From Phaeospirillum sp. (GTDB lineage: Bacteria > Pseudomonadota > Alphaproteobacteria > Rhodospirillales > Magnetospirillaceae): a DNA stretch of 64,000 nt. The number at the start of each line of letters is the position of its first letter. Position 1 is the stretch's first letter. Both the position numbers and the translations under genes were made by a program. The notes beneath the pieces are model-generated. The model ran no database searches, was not told the DNA's origin, and worked only from the letters and a program-made list of their open reading frames with translations. The stretch lies in NCBI GenBank assembly GCA_030651575.1, contig JAUSFB010000068.1, positions 124,001-188,000 on the forward strand, read 5' to 3'. Shown in pieces: positions 61,742-64,000 of the stretch.

Positions 61742-63421
61742 CTAGCCGGCGCGGACCTGGACGAGGAACTGGTTGACCTCGTGGCGGAGGAACTCGGCCT
61801 GCCTGGACAGATCGCTGGCGGAATCTTGGATCTGCCCCGCCGCGTGGCCGGTTTCCCGCGCCGCCTGCTCGACCGAGACGATGTTGTTGGTGACCTCCTC
61901 GGTCCCTACCGCCGCCTGTTCCACGTTGCGGGCGATTTCGCTGGTGGCGCCGCTTTGCTGCTCCACCGCCGCCGCGACGGCGGCGCTGATTTCGCCCATT
62001 TCGCCGATCACCGACGAGATGGCGTCGATGGCGTGGACGGCGGTATCAGTGCCTTGCTGAACCGCCTGGATTTGATTGGCGATTTCGCTGGTGGCCCGCG
62101 CGGTCTGGTTGGCGAGGTTCTTGACCTCGTTGGCGACCACGGCAAAGCCCTTGCCGGAATCGCCGGCCCGCGCCGCTTCGATGGTGGCGTTCAAGGCCAG
62201 GAGGTTGGTTTGGGCGGCGATATCGTTGATAAGGTTGACGATTTCACCGATCTTGGCGACGTTCTCGGACAGCGCCCGGACCTGGGTGGTGGTGTTGGCC
62301 ACTTCCTGGCCGGCATGGGTGGACACGGTTTGCGACCGCTCGACCTGATGGGCGATTTCCTTGATGGAGGAGGCCAGTTCCTCGGTGGCCGAGGCGACGG
62401 TCTGGACATTGGCCGAGGCCTGCTGCGCCGACGCCGCCACGGTGGTGGCCTGATGGCTGGTGTCGGTGGCGGTGCCGGCCATCTGGCCCGACGCCGCCTG
62501 AAGCTCGGTTGCGGCGGAGGTCACGGTCTCGATCACCTTGCCGACATTGTTCTCGAAGGTATCGGCCATCTTGCGCATGACGCTCAGGCGGTCGGCTTCG
62601 GCGCGGTGCTTTTGCTCCTCCTGATCGGCTTCCAGCTGCTTGACCCGCAGCATCTGGTCCTTGAAGTGGCCGACCGATTTGGCCATGGCGCCGACCTCGT
62701 CGCCACGGTCGGCGAACGGCACTTCGACCGACAGGTTATTGCCGGTCAACTGATGCATCACCTCGGTCATGGCGTTGATCGGGCGGGTGATGCCGCGGGT
62801 GATTCCCCAGGCGATGAGGGTGCCGAGGACCAGAGCGGAGATGAGAAGGCTGCGTGTGATAAGGTCGATCCGCTGGTTCTCCAACTCGGCGTTCTTCATG
62901 AACGCCTCGGCCTTGGCCATGGAGAAGTCGATAACCTTCTGGATCGCCAGGGAGGTCTCGGCGACCTGGGCGGCGCCGGTGGTCTTGGTGATGGCGACGC
63001 CATCGGCACACCGGCCCTCGCGGCACATACGGATGACTTCGTCGCGGATCGGCTTCCAGGCGGTGAAGGCCCTGGCCGCCAGTTCGACATCGGTTTTGTC
63101 GCCCAGGAAGCGTTCGCGGACCAGGGTGAACTTCTCGAAGACCTTCTTTTCCCGCGCATCCACGTCGGCGACGGCGCGATCAAGCTCTTCCGGAGTCTTC
63201 GCCAGGACGACGTCCTTCATGGAGCGATGCATGCCGATCATGTTGGTGCCAATTTCTTGCATGGTGTTGGTCACCATGAAGGGGTGGCGGTACAGCTTCG
63301 CCGTCAGTTGTGCCAATTGTCCGCTGGTGATGTCGGCGGTCACGCCGATGGCGAAGGTCAGCAGCAGGATCAAGGCGAAACCCGCACCCAGTCGGCTTCC
63401 GATTTTCATATTGGCGAACAT
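61742..63421 (-). CDS. Methyl-accepting chemotaxis protein
   Basis: A 559-aa chemoreceptor. Membrane helices lie near 10-30 and 190-210, with a periplasmic four-helix sensor between them, then HAMP (about 212-265) and a signalling coiled coil whose tip reads [25 protein letters not shown]. The periplasmic domain contains C-R-E-G-R-C, possibly a metal or redox site. The ligand is unknown. GGGGAAG precedes the start. A terminator separates it from the hydrogenase operon. Confidence 0.94.
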   Translation of the reverse strand: MFANMKIGSRLGAGFALILLLTFAIGVTADITSGQLAQLTAKLYRHPFMVTNTMQEIGTNMIGMHRSMKDVVLAKTPEELDRAVADVDAREKKVFEKFTLVRERFLGDKTDVELAARAFTAWKPIRDEVIRMCREGRCADGVAITKTTGAAQVAETSLAIQKVIDFSMAKAEAFMKNAELENQRIDLITRSLLISALVLGTLIAWGITRGITRPINAMTEVMHQLTGNNLSVEVPFADRGDEVGAMAKSVGHFKDQMLRVKQLEADQEEQKHRAEADRLSVMRKMADTFENNVGKVIETVTSAATELQAASGQMAGTATDTSHQATTVAASAQQASANVQTVASATEELASSIKEIAHQVERSQTVSTHAGQEVANTTTQVRALSENVAKIGEIVNLINDIAAQTNLLALNATIEAARAGDSGKGFAVVANEVKNLANQTARATSEIANQIQAVQQGTDTAVHAIDAISSVIGEMGEISAAVAAAVEQQSGATSEIARNVEQAAVGTEEVTNNIVSVEQAARETGHAAGQIQDSASDLSRQAEFLRHEVNQFLVQVRAG

Positions 63422-63606
63422 GGCGAACTTCCCCCTCGATCAGCGCGGTATGAACATCCGGTGCGGGAAGTTTGCGCTGTCGCCTCCCGAATTCGGCAGG
63501 CTTATGCCGAAGGTCGTATTTACTATCCTAACGTATATGTGTGGAGAGGCGACAGGTGAATGATTCTTGATGATGTGCAGCCTTGGGTTGCGCCTTCCGG
63601 GGCTGT

Positions 63607-64000
63607 CTAATTCAGCTTGAAGCCGTACCGGCTGAACACGTTCCTGGCCGCGTCGGACTTCAGGAATTCGAGGAAGGCCCTGGCGGATGGGGTTTCGGTT
63701 CCGGCGATCAGGGCGACCGGATAGGTGATCGCGTCATGCCAGCTGTCTGGAAAGACGCCGACCGCCTTGACCTTGACGGAAAGGGCCGCGTCGGTGGAGT
63801 AGACGATTCCAAGCGGGGTCTCGCCGCGCTCGACCAGGGCCAGCGCGGCCCGCACCGATTCTCCTCGGGCCAGTCGGGGGGCCAGCGCCGCCCATTGTCC
63901 CATATGCTCCAGCGCCTGCCGGGCGTAAATCCCCGCCGGCACATGGTCGGGGTCGCCGATGGACAGGTGGCCGTCGCCCAGCAGTTTGACCAGGTCGGTT
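63607..64000 (-). CDS. modA: Molybdate ABC transporter substrate-binding protein, C-terminal fragment
   Basis: The frame runs off the right edge of the window, so about 130 C-terminal residues are visible. I-G-D-P-D-H-V-P-A-G-I-Y-A-R-Q-A-L-E is the ModA signature near the ligand-closing hinge, and G-I-V-Y-S-T-D-A-A and A-R-A-F-L-E-F-L-K-S-D-A-A follow. It would bind molybdate (or tungstate) in the periplasm; molybdenum supply suits a nitrogen fixer. The rest of the operon is outside the window. Confidence 0.88.
   Translation of the reverse strand, partial: TDLVKLLGDGHLSIGDPDHVPAGIYARQALEHMGQWAALAPRLARGESVRAALALVERGETPLGIVYSTDAALSVKVKAVGVFPDSWHDAITYPVALIAGTETPSARAFLEFLKSDAARNVFSRYGFKLN

Overview
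The window is GC-rich, densely packed alphaproteobacterial DNA. Clustered nif genes, the draT-draG nitrogenase switch next to nifH, an uptake [NiFe] hydrogenase with a full maturation operon, and high-GC codon use point to a Rhodospirillales diazotroph of the Magnetospirillum/Phaeospirillum type. The genus is an inference from gene content, not from a database match.

Layout. 1-2.2 kb: the end of a sialidase-like gene, a TlpA-like thioredoxin and purB. 2.3-17.5 kb: the nitrogen-fixation region. On the minus strand lie nifHDK, then nifE-nifN-nifX-(NifX-associated)-fdxB-nifQ, then iscA-nifV-nifW. Each of these three blocks has its own sigma-54 -24/-12 element and at least one NifA-type TGT-N10-ACA site. 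draT and draG run divergently from nifH. A low-GC FemAB/GNAT-like gene sits on the opposite strand between nifE and nifK and looks like a later arrival. 17.5-25.3 kb: envelope protein EipB, a TPR protein, a REC-PAS-PAS-GGDEF-EAL regulator with a single-domain response regulator, sodC, a Crp/Fnr regulator and a ROK sugar kinase.

25,293-34,406: a complete Tn7-like transposon. It has 26-bp terminal inverted repeats beginning TGTCGGT, extra internal end repeats, and a perfect 5-bp target duplication GTCCG. Its cargo is a 1,344-aa protein with an XRE helix-turn-helix, an Mrr-type nuclease, a STAND NTPase and a long helical tail. This gene is translationally coupled to a two-helix membrane protein and preceded by two identical palindromic operators. 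I infer an Avs-like anti-phage module that represses itself. The transposition genes are damaged: tniQ is intact, tnsC is absent, and the fused tnsAB loses the third acidic residue of its DDE site where it runs in frame into the end of a DUF2220/JetD-like gene. A DUF3800 gene is bracketed by 180-bp repeats of the tniQ 5' region.

34.4-47.7 kb: housekeeping genes. These are an MBL hydrolase, an ArsR-type regulator, the isoprenoid genes dxs and ispA with xseB, an HDAC-like deacetylase, tlyA, a small flagellar rod-like protein, epmB and efp, suhB, a proline-rich OmpA-like protein and a TolQ/MotA plus OmpA/MotB-like pair. 47.7-61.7 kb: one long minus-strand hydrogenase operon, hybO-hybA-hybB-hybC-hupD-hupF-hupK-hypA-hypB-hypF(short)-hypC-hypD-hypE-hypX. 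It lies behind a sigma-54 promoter, with a perfect 40-bp palindrome upstream. 61.7-64 kb: a chemoreceptor and the C-terminal part of a ModA-like binding protein.

Together the nif genes make and protect nitrogenase (NifQ/NifV/NifE/NifN/NifX for FeMo-co), DraT/DraG switch it post-translationally, and the hydrogenase can recover the H2 that nitrogenase releases.
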